A stretch of DNA of 64,000 nt from Streptomyces uncialis (GCF_001905345.1 NZ_LFBV01000003.1:728785-792784); one strand, 5' to 3'. Shown: positions 8,887-17,526, counted from the stretch's first letter. The notes: generated by a model from the sequence alone, not told the origin. Numbers and translations are program-made.

Positions 8887-10428
8887 TCAGCGGAACTGCG
8901 CGAAGTACGCGTACTGGCTGGGCAGTGTGCGCCGCAGATCCTCGGCCTGGGTGGCCAGCAGCCGGAACTCCCGCTGCGCGGCGGACGGGTCGAGCATGCG
9001 CAGCGCGGGTGAGGGTTTCAGCGGGATTCCGCCGAGCCCGAGCACCATGCACACATAGGAATAGGCCTCGAAGCCGTGATAGTGCGGATACACGGATTCC
9101 GGGTGCGGGAGTTTTGTCCGCCACTGTTCGACGCGTTCGGCGAGGGAGTCCGGGATCTTCCGGGTCTTGGTGTCCCGCCAGTACTCGTTGTCGGCGCGGG
9201 CGGCACCGTAGTAGTGCAGGACGAGGAATTCCCGGACACCGTCCATGCAGCGGTTGACGAGCGTGTTGTACGCGCTGCGCAGGGCGGGGTCCCAGTCGGC
9301 GTCGGGGAAATGCTTCACCAGTTGCTCGATGGCGTGCTGGATGAAGAAGATCCCGGTGGATTCCAGTGGTTCGACGAATCCGGAGGACAGTCCGACGGCG
9401 ACGCAGTTGTTCACCCAGGAGCGCCGGCTGCGGCCGATCCGCATCCGGATGTGGTTGGCCTCCAGATCGTCGGCGGCGGGGCCGACGAACCGGCGCAGGG
9501 TGCGCTCGGCCTCCTCGGGGGTGCAGTAGTCGCGGGCGTAGACGTAGCCCGTGCCGACCCTGCCGAACAGCGGGATGGTCCAGATCCAGCCCGCGGCCTG
9601 CGCGGTGGAGGTGGTGCAGGGGCGCAGCCCCTCGCGTTCCATGTCGACGGGTACCCGCAGCGCGACGGCGCTGTCGTTGGGGAGGGTGTCCTGGTACGAC
9701 TCGAACGGCTCGTCCAGGGCGTCGTTGATGAGCAGCCCGCGGAAGCCGGTGCAGTCGACGAAGAGGTCCCCGGCCAGGTCACCGCTGCCCCGGGTGGCGA
9801 CATGGCTGATCCAGCCGCGCTCGTCCCGGGCGACGTGGACCACGTCGTCCACCACGTGCAGCACCCCGCGCGCGACGGCGTAGTCCCGCAGGAAGTCGGC
9901 GAGCAGCGCGGCGTCGAAGTGGTACGCGTACGGGAACTGGGTGCCCTGTTCGGCGAGTGTGCTGCGGCCCGCGGGGCGGTCGGTGAGGTCCCCCTCGAAC
10001 AGGGCGCCGTCCATGTGGCGGGGCGAGCGCATCGTGTCGCACAGGGTGCCGACGAGGAAGCACTCCTTGTCGAACCGTTCGGTGGCGCCGCCGTCGGCCA
10101 GCCACCAGTCGGGGAGGGTGAACCCGTCCACCACCCGCTGCCGTTCGAAGGGATGGTAGAAATGGTGGCCCGGTGCCCGCCAGTTCTCGAAGCGGATACC
10201 GAGTTTGTAGGTGGCATTGCACGCGGGCATCCATGTCTCCTCGGAAAGCCCGAGGTATTCGAAGAAATGCCGCACGGTGCTGAAGGTCGCCTCGCCGACT
10301 CCGATGGTCCCGACCCGGGCGGATTCCACCACCGTGACGGATATCCGCTCGCCGAACGCGGCGCTCAGATAGGAGGCCGTCATCCAGCCCGATGTTCCGC
10401 CACCGACGACAACGATGCTCTCCAGCAT
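8887..10428 (-). CDS. Flavin-dependent tryptophan halogenase, PyrH-like (predicted 5-halogenase)
   Basis: A 513-residue halogenase of the RebH/PrnA/PyrH family. It has the FAD motif GGGTSG (9-14), catalytic Lys75 in ATYKLGIRF, the signature WxWxIP at 281-286 and catalytic Glu356 in EPLESTG. Overall wording, including ATFSTVRHFFEYLGL and FYHPFERQRVVDGF, matches PyrH (tryptophan 5-halogenase) as I recall it much better than RebH or PrnA (7-halogenases). It should chlorinate free tryptophan before RebO acts. The ATG at 10428 has a GGAGG site. It is first in the halogenase-antiporter-reductase operon and divergent from the MFS gene. Confidence 0.93.
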   Translation of the reverse strand: MLESIVVVGGGTSGWMTASYLSAAFGERISVTVVESARVGTIGVGEATFSTVRHFFEYLGLSEETWMPACNATYKLGIRFENWRAPGHHFYHPFERQRVVDGFTLPDWWLADGGATERFDKECFLVGTLCDTMRSPRHMDGALFEGDLTDRPAGRSTLAEQGTQFPYAYHFDAALLADFLRDYAVARGVLHVVDDVVHVARDERGWISHVATRGSGDLAGDLFVDCTGFRGLLINDALDEPFESYQDTLPNDSAVALRVPVDMEREGLRPCTTSTAQAAGWIWTIPLFGRVGTGYVYARDYCTPEEAERTLRRFVGPAADDLEANHIRMRIGRSRRSWVNNCVAVGLSSGFVEPLESTGIFFIQHAIEQLVKHFPDADWDPALRSAYNTLVNRCMDGVREFLVLHYYGAARADNEYWRDTKTRKIPDSLAERVEQWRTKLPHPESVYPHYHGFEAYSYVCMVLGLGGIPLKPSPALRMLDPSAAQREFRLLATQAEDLRRTLPSQYAYFAQFR

Positions 10429-10856
10429 GGACAACCTCCGGGAACGGTCTCCGGTTCGAGACACGGACGGGCGGGGGCGACGCAGTGGGAATTCACGACG
10501 GCCGCCCCTGCTAATGTCCTCGGAAGGCTAGGCGCAGCGGTCGCCGCGCGGGGTCCCGGCGCCGGGCGGGAGCGCGTGAACCATGCGCACGCGCGGGCTG
10601 GAACCGCGCCCGACCGGGCACGCCGCGAAGTGACCCGCACACCCGGTGGTCGCGCTGAGGGGGTGCGCACGGTACGCCGGGGCACCCGTCCGCGCTCCGC
10701 GCGCGCTCCGTCCGCCGCGAAGTCACGCCGGCCGTACCGGTGCTGGTGCCGGTGCCCGGACCCGTACCGACGCCCGCGCCCGTGCCCTGGCCGATGTTCC
10801 TGCCGCTGTCGCGGCCGTCGGCGTAACCGGCTCCGGGTGCGGGGCGTTGGTGCGGT
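10429..10856. promoter_or_regulatory. Divergent intergenic region, halogenase / MFS transporter
   Basis: A 428-bp gap between divergent genes. No protein-coding signal or RNA gene is convincing here. Short simple repeats built on CCGTACCGG/GGTGCCGGTGCC words occur around 10732-10800, like those encoding the tail of the RebC-like gene. A possible 16-codon peptide begins at the ATG near 10583 but has only a weak ribosome site. Promoters for both flanking genes must lie here; no consensus pair was recognised. Confidence 0.35.
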
Positions 10857-12215
10857 ATGTCTACCAGTCACGCTCCGTCGCCGCCGTCCTCCCGGAGCGG
10901 GACGCCGTCCATGCTGCGGCTCGCGACGGCCTCGCTCGCCGGGACCGCCGTCGAGTTCTACGACTTCTTCATCTACGGCACGGCCGCCGCGCTGGTGCTG
11001 GGGCCGCTGTTCTTCCCGTCGTTCTCCCCGCTGGCCGGGACCATCGCCGCGTTCGCCACGTTCGGCGTGGGCTTCGTCGCCCGGCCCCTCGGGTCGGTGC
11101 TGTTCGGCCATGTCGGGGACCGGTACGGGCGGCGGCCCGTGCTGTTCGCGTCGCTGCTGCTGACCGGGGTCGCGACGGTCGCCGTGGGATGTGTGCCGAC
11201 CTACGCGTCGATCGGGATGGCGGCGCCCCTGCTGCTGCTGGTGCTGCGGTTCGTCCAGGGCATCGGACTGGGCGGTGAGTGGGGCGGCGCGGTGCTGCTG
11301 ACCGCCGAGCACGCCCCCGCCGGTCGGCGCGGGCTGTGGGGCAGCTTCCCGCAGATGGGTCCCCCGCTGGGGTTCCTGCTGGCGAACGGCATGATGCTGC
11401 TGCTGACGGCCACCCTCACCGACGCGCAGTTCAACTCCTGGGGCTGGCGGGTGCCGTTCTGGGCGGCCGGACTCCTCGCCGCGGGCGGTCTGCTGCTGCG
11501 CTCCTCCCTCGCGGAGACCCCCCAGTTCAAGGCCCTCAGCGAGAGCGGGGAACGGGCCGCCGCGCCCGTCGCCGAGGTGCTGCGCGGCCACTGGCGGCTG
11601 GTACTGCTGACCGCCGGCGCCCTGTCCAGCGGATACGCGGTGTTCTACTCGGTGTCGACCTGGGCGCTCGCGTACGGGACCGAGGTGATCGGGGTCAGTC
11701 CCACGCTGATGCTGCTCTGTGTGATGGTCCCGGTGGCGGTGAAGGGGCTGCTGACGCCGGTGGCCGCGCTGCTGAGCGACCGGTTCGGGCGGCGGCCGCT
11801 GTGCCTGGCGGGCAGCGCGCTCGCCGTGGTGTGGATGTTCCCGCTGGTCGCGCTGCTGAGCACGGGGGAACCCGTGCTGATGTCCCTGGGGTTCATGGTG
11901 GCCCTGATCGCGTTCGTCACGATGTTCGCGGTGATCGCCGCGTATCTCCCGGAGCTGTACGAACCCCGGGTGCGGTGCACGGGCGCCGCCGTCGGCTACA
12001 ACCTCGCCGGGGTGCTGGGCGGCGCGGTCACCCCGATCGTGGCGACCGCGCTGTCCGGCGGCGGCCGACCGCCCTGGGGTGTCGCCGGGTGGCTGACCGG
12101 GGTCGCCGTGCTGAGCCTGTGCTGCTTCGCCGCGCTGCCGGAGACCCGGCCCCGGCCCACGGAGGCGAAGGACGCCGGACGGCCCGGGGAGGAGGAGCAG
12201 CCCGCCCGGGTGTGA
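10857..12215 (+). CDS. MFS transporter, metabolite:H+ symporter (MHS) type
   Basis: A 452-residue, 12-helix major facilitator. The loop GHVGDRYGRRPVL is the classical motif A between helices 2 and 3, and the N-terminal AGTAVEFYDFFIYG is typical of the MHS group (ShiA, ProP, KgtP relatives). A second GRRPL loop follows mid-protein. MHS proteins usually import organic acids with protons, so export of the cluster product is only one possibility; precursor uptake is another. It is transcribed divergently from the halogenase, which suggests it belongs to the cluster. The ribosome site before ATG 10857 is weak. About 85 bp separate it from the BlaI-like gene. Confidence 0.88.
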   Translation: MSTSHAPSPPSSRSGTPSMLRLATASLAGTAVEFYDFFIYGTAAALVLGPLFFPSFSPLAGTIAAFATFGVGFVARPLGSVLFGHVGDRYGRRPVLFASLLLTGVATVAVGCVPTYASIGMAAPLLLLVLRFVQGIGLGGEWGGAVLLTAEHAPAGRRGLWGSFPQMGPPLGFLLANGMMLLLTATLTDAQFNSWGWRVPFWAAGLLAAGGLLLRSSLAETPQFKALSESGERAAAPVAEVLRGHWRLVLLTAGALSSGYAVFYSVSTWALAYGTEVIGVSPTLMLLCVMVPVAVKGLLTPVAALLSDRFGRRPLCLAGSALAVVWMFPLVALLSTGEPVLMSLGFMVALIAFVTMFAVIAAYLPELYEPRVRCTGAAVGYNLAGVLGGAVTPIVATALSGGGRPPWGVAGWLTGVAVLSLCCFAALPETRPRPTEAKDAGRPGEEEQPARV

Positions 12216-12301
12216 GCCGACCCCGGGTGCGCGGACCGTCGGCCGGCCCCCACGGCCTACTATTGGCCTGCGTTCGCGCGGTGTCGGAGGAGGAGCAGAG
12301 G

Positions 12302-12670
12302 ATGCGTCGGCTGGGGGATCTGGAGGCGGAGATCATGGACCGCCTGTGGCGCTGGGAGCGCCCGGCGACGGTCCGGGAGGTCGTGGACGACATCAACAAG
12401 CGGCGTCCGCTGGCGTACACCACCGTGATGACGGTGGCGAACATCCTCTACAACAAGGGCTGGCTGCTGCGCGCGAAGGAGGGCCGCGCGTGGGTGTACA
12501 CCCCGGTCCGCAGCCGTGAGGAGTACGCGGCGGCCCTGATGGAGGACGCCCTGGGCGCCAGCGAGGACCGCCCGGTGGCCCTCGCGCACTTCGTGGAGCA
12601 GATGAGCCCCGAGGAGGTCGGCGCGCTGCGCAAGGCGCTGCGCGCGGCCGGGCGGCAGGACCGCGCGTGA
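12302..12670 (+). CDS. BlaI/MecI-family transcriptional repressor
   Basis: A 122-residue winged-helix regulator. The opening LGDLEAEIMDRLW, the recognition region LAYTTVMTVANILYNKGWL and the C-terminal dimerisation helix are typical of BlaI/MecI. Such repressors are inactivated by a membrane metalloprotease partner, and the next gene encodes one. The start ATG 12302 has GGAGGAG upstream. The stop overlaps the GTG of the M56-like gene (GTGA). No beta-lactamase or penicillin-binding protein gene is adjacent, so the target is unknown; the pair may mainly autoregulate and act elsewhere. Confidence 0.92.
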   Translation: MRRLGDLEAEIMDRLWRWERPATVREVVDDINKRRPLAYTTVMTVANILYNKGWLLRAKEGRAWVYTPVRSREEYAAALMEDALGASEDRPVALAHFVEQMSPEEVGALRKALRAAGRQDRA

Positions 12671-13578
12671 GCACGGCCCCGGCGCTGTTCGGCTACGCGG
12701 CGGCCGTCGGGGTGCTCGCGCCCGTCCCCCTGTTGCGGGCGCGCTGGCCGCACCGCGCCCCGGCGCTGGCGCTCGCCCTCTGGCAGGCGCTCACCCTGTC
12801 GTTCCTCGTGTCGCTGGCGCTGGCCGTCTACGACGTCGTGGTGCCCGCCGGTCATCTGCACACGGAGATCGTGGGGCTGCTGCACAGTTGCGGGGTCGGT
12901 GACCCGGCGGCCGTCCCGGCGGCCTCGGTGGCGGCGCGGCTCGCCATGGCGGCGCCCGGCGCGGTCGTGGGTACGGTCGCGCTGGCCGTCGCGGTGGAGG
13001 TGCTGCGGGGTCGGCGGGCGCGGTCCCGGCACCGGGCGGTGCTGGACATCGTGGGACGCCGCTCGCGGCGGCTCGGCGCGACGGTGCTCGACCATGACCG
13101 GCCCGCCGCGTACTGCCTGCCCGGCCGCGGCCCCCGGGTCGTGGTCAGCGCGGGCGCCCTGCGGCTGCTGTCGGACGACCAGCTCGACGCGGTCCTGCTG
13201 CACGAGCGCGCCCACATCACGGGGCGCCATCATCTGGTGCTCGCCGCGGCCGGCGGGTTCGCCCGGGTGTTCCGGTGGCTCCCACTGGCCCGGCACGGCA
13301 GGGAACAGACCGCGGTCCTGCTGGAGATGATCGCCGACGACCGCGCGCTGCGCCGTCAGCCCGGGGATGTCCTGGCGGCGGCGATGTACGGGATGGCGAC
13401 GGCGACCGCCCCGGCGGGCGCGTTCGCGGTGGGCGGCCCCACCGCCCTGCTCCGGCTGCGGCGCGTGCTCGCCCCGCGCCACCGACCCCCGCTCGTCCTG
13501 CGGACGGGCCTGGCCGCGGCCGCGGCAGCGGTCGTGCTCCTCCCGCTGGCGATGGGCTGTCTGCACGGCGTCGGCTGA
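12667..13578 (+). CDS. M56/BlaR1-type membrane metallopeptidase
   Basis: A 303-residue membrane protein with two or three N-terminal helices, a central zinc-protease motif HERAH (HExxH) followed by HITGRHH, and a final hydrophobic helix. It matches the short M56 family often coupled to BlaI regulators in actinobacteria. It lacks the penicillin-sensor domain of true BlaR1, so any signal it perceives is unknown. The GTG start overlaps the BlaI stop by 4 bp. The expected role is signal-dependent cleavage of the neighbouring BlaI. Confidence 0.88.
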   Translation: MSTAPALFGYAAAVGVLAPVPLLRARWPHRAPALALALWQALTLSFLVSLALAVYDVVVPAGHLHTEIVGLLHSCGVGDPAAVPAASVAARLAMAAPGAVVGTVALAVAVEVLRGRRARSRHRAVLDIVGRRSRRLGATVLDHDRPAAYCLPGRGPRVVVSAGALRLLSDDQLDAVLLHERAHITGRHHLVLAAAGGFARVFRWLPLARHGREQTAVLLEMIADDRALRRQPGDVLAAAMYGMATATAPAGAFAVGGPTALLRLRRVLAPRHRPPLVLRTGLAAAAAAVVLLPLAMGCLHGVG

Positions 13579-13703
13579 CGCCCGTACCCGGCCGCGTACC
13601 CGGTCCCCCGCCGCTCCCGCGTATCCGGTGCCCGGGATTGTGGGCCGAACTACGAATCTACTAAGTTGTTGACGATATCGACGTCACAACCCCACCGGCA
13701 CGT

Positions 13704-13733
13704 GCGGCGGACGCCCGCCCCGGCGTCCGCCGC
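13704..13733 (+). promoter_or_regulatory. Strong hairpin in the 5' leader of the NlpC/P60 gene
   Basis: A perfect 12-bp inverted repeat (GCGGCGGACGCC / GGCGTCCGCCGC) with a 6-base loop ends about ten bases before the AAGGAG ribosome site of the downstream gene. An AT-richer patch with TACTAAGTTGTTGACGATATCG lies just upstream (about 13660-13681) and probably holds the promoter. The hairpin could affect mRNA stability or translation of the cell-wall hydrolase. Confidence 0.5.
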
Positions 13734-13759
13734 CCCGGTGAGCGAAGGAGTGGTCCGCC

Positions 13760-14785
13760 ATGGGGACGCACCGCCGACCGAAGCCGCCGAGCCGTCCCCG
13801 GCTCGCCGTCCTGGCCGCGACGGCCGGGACCGTCTCGCTGCTGCCCACCCAGGGGCAGGCCGCGCCGAAACCCTCCCTCGACGAGGTACGCCAGCAGGTG
13901 GCCGCGCTCTACGAGGAGGCCGAGGCGCCGACGGAGGAGTACAACGCGATCCTGGAGCGGAAGGCGAAACTCCAGAAGGAGGCCAACGCGGCCCAGCGGC
14001 GGATGGCCGACCAGCAGGCCGAGGTCGACGAACTGCGGGCACGGATGGGGCCCATGGCGGCGGCCCAGTACCGCAGCGGCGGGGTCGACCCGACGCTCGG
14101 ACTGTTCCTGTCGGCGGACCCCGACAGCTATCTCGACCGGGCCCAGACGCTGGACCGCATGAGCGCCCGCCAGGCCACCGAGCTCACCGCCCTGGAGTCC
14201 AAGCGCCGCGAGCTCGCCCGAACACGCGCCGAGGCGGGACGGAAGGTGGGCGCGGCGGAGAAGGCGCGCGAGCGCCTCAGCGGCAAGAAGGAGGAGATCC
14301 AGGGCAAGTTGGGTGCGGCGCGGAAGCTGCTCAACAGCCTCACGGCCGAGCAGCGGACCCAGTTGCGGGAGGCGGAGAAGAAGGAGGACAAGGCCGCGGG
14401 CAACAGCGACAAGCCCGCGGCGTACCAGGGCTCGGCGAGCGGCCGCGCCCGCGACGCGGTCCGCTTCGCGTACGCGCAGCTCGGCAAGCCGTACGAGTGG
14501 GGGTCGACCGGCCCGGACTCCTTCGACTGCTCGGGGCTCACGGGAACGGCGTGGCGCACGGCCGGGGTCTCACTGCCGCGCACGGTCATCCAGCAGTACT
14601 CGGCCGGTCGCCAGGTCGCACGGGAGGACCTCCAGCCGGGCGACATCATCTACTGGTACAACAACACCCAGCACAACGGGATGTACGTGGGCGACGGGAA
14701 GGCGATCCACGCGCCCCGCACGGGCAAGAACGTCGAGCTCACCCCACTGGACTCGATGCCGTACTTCGCCGCCACGCGCCCCTGA
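13760..14785 (+). CDS. Secreted NlpC/P60 peptidoglycan endopeptidase
   Basis: A 341-residue exported cell-wall hydrolase. A signal peptide (basic start, then LAVLAATAGTVSLLP, cleavage near GQAAP) is followed by a long coiled coil (about 35-215) and a C-terminal NlpC/P60 domain. Catalytic Cys lies in DSFDCSGLT and the catalytic His in QHNGMYVG; a second His follows in AIHAPRTG. The architecture matches the RipA/SCO-type D,L-endopeptidases that cut peptide stems during growth, sporulation or septum processing. The ATG at 13760 follows AAGGAG. It is monocistronic. Confidence 0.92.
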   Translation: MGTHRRPKPPSRPRLAVLAATAGTVSLLPTQGQAAPKPSLDEVRQQVAALYEEAEAPTEEYNAILERKAKLQKEANAAQRRMADQQAEVDELRARMGPMAAAQYRSGGVDPTLGLFLSADPDSYLDRAQTLDRMSARQATELTALESKRRELARTRAEAGRKVGAAEKARERLSGKKEEIQGKLGAARKLLNSLTAEQRTQLREAEKKEDKAAGNSDKPAAYQGSASGRARDAVRFAYAQLGKPYEWGSTGPDSFDCSGLTGTAWRTAGVSLPRTVIQQYSAGRQVAREDLQPGDIIYWYNNTQHNGMYVGDGKAIHAPRTGKNVELTPLDSMPYFAATRP

Positions 14786-14936
14786 CCCGGGGTGCATCCG
14801 GTCTCACCGACGATCGGAGGCATCGAAGGGGCTCCGGCCGGGCACCACTCGCGCGCCGGGCACGTTGATCGGCTGGAGCCGCCGGAACGACTCACGAGTG
14901 AGCGCGACATCGGCAGTGCCACCCTCGGGATGCGGA

Positions 14937-15281
14937 TCACGACCTCCGGTCGCGTTGGCGATCGAGATGGTCGATCAGTTTCACCTCGCTGCGGCGCAGT
15001 CGAACACGCTCGTCCGCAGGCAGGGATCCCAGCGCGTCGACGAGGACACGCGTTCGGGGAATCCGGACCATCGCAGCGGAGTAGATCCGGCACCCGGAAC
15101 ACCAGGCCAAGCCGACGCACCGCTCGAACATCGAGGACTCAGGCTCATGGAGACGGAACTGGTAGGAGCGAACGGGTGTCCCGCAGGCAGCGCAGCTTCG
15201 GCGATCGCCGTGGCTGACCGTGTCCCAGGACGCGACCTTGACCCAGCGCTGCCGCCCGGTCGGTGCTCTTCAAGTCGTCAT
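14937..15281 (-). pseudogene. Conserved small cysteine-rich protein, broken by an early stop
   Basis: Read from ATG 15281 the frame gives M-T-T and then TGA at 15272-15270. The same frame continues open for 110 codons to the stop at 14937. The continuation looks like real protein: it has a CAACG pair, then SYQFRLHEPESS, then ERCVGLAWCSGCRIYS, and ends in SEVKLIDHLDRQ. This resembles a short family of streptomycete zinc-ribbon-like proteins of unknown function that I recall. No ATG, GTG or TTG exists between the TGA and Met at 15131, so only a fragment could be made. A CGA-to-TGA change would explain it. A sequencing error is the alternative. Confidence 0.5.
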
Positions 15282-15615
15282 GCCCAGCATTCTCTCCCAT
15301 GGCGACCACCAGATGGTTCTGTGCACTGCCCGAAGAGGCTCCCGCTGCTGAAGAATCTGACACATTCGCTGGACGAAGGCGCTGACAAGTCACCTGGACG
15401 ACCATCAAAGCCGCAGGTCAGCGCGGCACCAAGCGGCAAGCCGAAGCGGAACCCACCGGACGCGGCGCAGGTGCCGATCGGAGATGTCACCGGCCAACCG
15501 ATCTTTCGTCGACTCGCCGGTCGGCACGCTCTGTGCGGTCGTCGCTGGGCCAGGACCGTTTGCGGCGTCCGCTCAGCAACGCACAGAGAGCAGCGATGTC
15601 GGACGGCGCGGCCGT
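15282..15615. other. Gap with no recognisable gene
   Basis: About 330 bp between the broken cysteine-rich gene and the acetyltransferase stop. Several frames are open on both strands, but none gives protein-like composition, a ribosome site or a known motif. It forms part of a decayed stretch that runs to about 17.7 kb. Confidence 0.5.
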
Positions 15616-16353
15616 TCAGCGGTGCCGCACCCACACGTTCGGCTCCACCAGCACGCCCTGATCGGTCGCGCGGTCGATCACGAGGGGAGCAAGGGCCCCC
15701 GGGACCACATAGCTACCGGAGGCCGGAAGGGCGAACCCGACCCACTTCTCCCAGTCGGCGACCGAACCCTTCATCGTCATGGAACGCTCGGCGGAACGCA
15801 GCACGCGGGCGCCCATCCGATGGTGGGTCCTCAACCACGGGTCCGACGGAGCGCCGTCCGCCCGGGTCCAGCTCATGAACTCGTCCATCGCGGTCAGCGG
15901 ATAGCGCGCCTTCGAAGCCGGCCGCACCGGGGCGATGACGCGCGCCAGACCCTCTCGCTCCCCGGCCCCCGCGAGCAGGCCGAGCATTTCGGAAGCCAGG
16001 CCACGACCTTGCAGATCTCCACGGACCTGAGCCGCGGCGATCACCAGCGTGTCGGCCCGGCCGCCCGCCTCACGCAGTGCGACCGCCCGCACCAGCGACT
16101 CGTCGTATCCGCCGGGCAAGTCGTCGAGCGATCCGTCCCAGCAGACGGGGACACCCCACCCGCCCGCCACGATCCGGTCCTCACCGTCGACCAGGAGGAG
16201 GTTCAGCTCCCCGAACCACTGCCGGACCCTGTCCATCTGCTGGTCGGCGACAGGGTCGTGAAAGATGAACTCCGGCCATCCCGCGCTGAAGATCTCCTCA
16301 GCCCGCTCATGCAGATCAGGCCGGTCATCGAAAGCAAAGGTTCGCAGATCCAC
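15616..16353 (-). CDS. GNAT-like N-acetyltransferase family protein
   Basis: A 245-residue protein. The region LVIAAAQVRGDLQGRGLASEML (about 120-141) has the QxxGRG/A acetyl-CoA loop of GNAT enzymes, followed by a helix and HHRMGARVL near the C-terminus. The N-terminus VDLRTFAFDDRPDLHERAEEIF is protein-like, so GTG 16353 is preferred. An in-frame ATG at 16407 would add 18 residues of poor composition. No substrate can be named. It stands alone between two decayed genes and has no clear operon partner. Confidence 0.65.
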   Translation of the reverse strand: MDLRTFAFDDRPDLHERAEEIFSAGWPEFIFHDPVADQQMDRVRQWFGELNLLLVDGEDRIVAGGWGVPVCWDGSLDDLPGGYDESLVRAVALREAGGRADTLVIAAAQVRGDLQGRGLASEMLGLLAGAGEREGLARVIAPVRPASKARYPLTAMDEFMSWTRADGAPSDPWLRTHHRMGARVLRSAERSMTMKGSVADWEKWVGFALPASGSYVVPGALAPLVIDRATDQGVLVEPNVWVRHR

Positions 16354-16458
16354 AGCGCCGGAGCCTACGTTGCGTCGGCAGCGGTCGCTCAGAATTTCGC
16401 CGGACATCGCGTCACGGCTGGGCAGACCCATGACTGCCGGTTCGTTCGCTTCGACGTG

Positions 16459-17130
16459 TCAGGGGCGCCGCTCGTACACCGTCACCCGTCGTCCGAGGAC
16501 CTGACGATCCGCCACCGCGGTGAAGAACGTCCGCAGCACCGACATCTTCGCCTCGTCCCGCGCCCCGGACACCGGTCGGGCCACCTCGTGCGCGTCCGTG
16601 ACCAGCAGTATCCGCCGCTGCGTGAGGAGGTCGGCCCTTATCCGGCCGGGGCCCGTCTCCAGGCCCTTCAAGGTGCCCGATGCCGCGGGGCTCTCCGCCA
16701 GGGCCACATCCCGCAGGTCTGCGAACGCGTCGGGTGAGACCAGTGCCGTGTCACGCCGTGCCGCCGGTATGAAGAGCACCGCGTCCCCGGGCTTCTTCAA
16801 TCGCCTCACGTCCGCCGCCACCGCCAGGACGTCATCGATCCGGCTCGCCGGGGAACGCTTGGCCTGCAACTGCGGCAGGAGCGCCGACACCGCCGCCACG
16901 ACCGCCACCGGGAGGAGCCACGACGACATCCGCTGGAACCTCTTCGCGACGGAGGCCACTGCCGCACCCAGCGCCGCACCGATCAGCAGCGCCAGACCCA
17001 GCAGGCCGAACAGGACATAGCGGTCCAGGTACAGCGGGCGGAACAGGGAAAGGCCGATCAGTCCGATGTGCGGGACCGCGAGCAGCGGCAGGCCGACGGC
17101 CGCGACCGACAGCCGGCCCGAGCGTGGCCG
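16459..17130 (-). pseudogene. C-terminal remnant of a glycosyltransferase-39-like membrane protein
   Basis: The last 220 or so residues look like the end of an integral membrane mannosyltransferase-like protein. Two or three hydrophobic helices include PLYLDRYVLFGLLGLALLIGA. A soluble C-terminal domain follows with GDAVLFIPAARRDTALVSP, RILLVTD and a final VTVYERRP. Members I recall are around 450-500 residues long with many more helices. Upstream of about 17130 the frame turns into arginine/proline-rich sequence without membrane helices, and no other frame restores homology. The gene is therefore N-terminally truncated, probably by deletion or recombination. Confidence 0.6.
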
Positions 17131-17526
17131 GTCCGCGACGGCCCCGATGGCGGCCTCGACCTCATGCCGCGAGCGCCGTTCGACGGACGGTTGTGGGTGC
17201 GAAAGTACCCCGGGCCGCACCGCACGGGCCGCCGTCGGAGCCCGCCTCCGCACTCTTGGCGCAAAGCCGCCCAGCCGCTCGGCCACCATCCGTGCCAGCG
17301 ACGAACAGCACTGCCCTGCAAGGAAGTTCGCCTCGGGCGCGTGAGTCGACACCCGGGCCTTCACGCCCTGGAGGAGACTCCGAGGCGGCCGACGGGCGGC
17401 CAAGGTACGGGTTTCGGTGGCGCCGGGCCGGACCCCGCTCACGGGTCACCACGTCACCAGGACGTGAGTCCCGACGAGGCGGACCGGCGGCTCTCGTCCG
17501 GAAGGAAGTGATCCGCGTCGGCCGCA
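17131..17526. other. Gap with no recognisable gene
   Basis: Between the truncated membrane protein and the orphan promoter both strands are partly open but give no recognisable protein. One plus-strand frame ending at 17511 (DEADRRLSSGRK) could be the tail of a lost gene; this is weak. Confidence 0.4.

Noticed and set aside
10583..10633. Possible 16-residue leader peptide between halogenase and MFS genes
   Set aside because: Weak ribosome-site spacing, Arg/Pro-rich random composition and no attenuator-like structure found.
13579..13759. c-di-AMP (ydaO-type) riboswitch before the NlpC/P60 gene
   Set aside because: The leader is only 181 bp and lacks the conserved ydaO elements; only a simple hairpin is visible.
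15278..15634. Possible 118-residue minus-strand gene
   Set aside because: Translation has no recognisable motif and overlaps the broken cysteine-rich gene start and the acetyltransferase end.
17068..17511. Possible small plus-strand gene ending DEADRRLSSGRK
   Set aside because: No recognisable domain; overlaps the truncated membrane protein in antisense and lacks a ribosome site.
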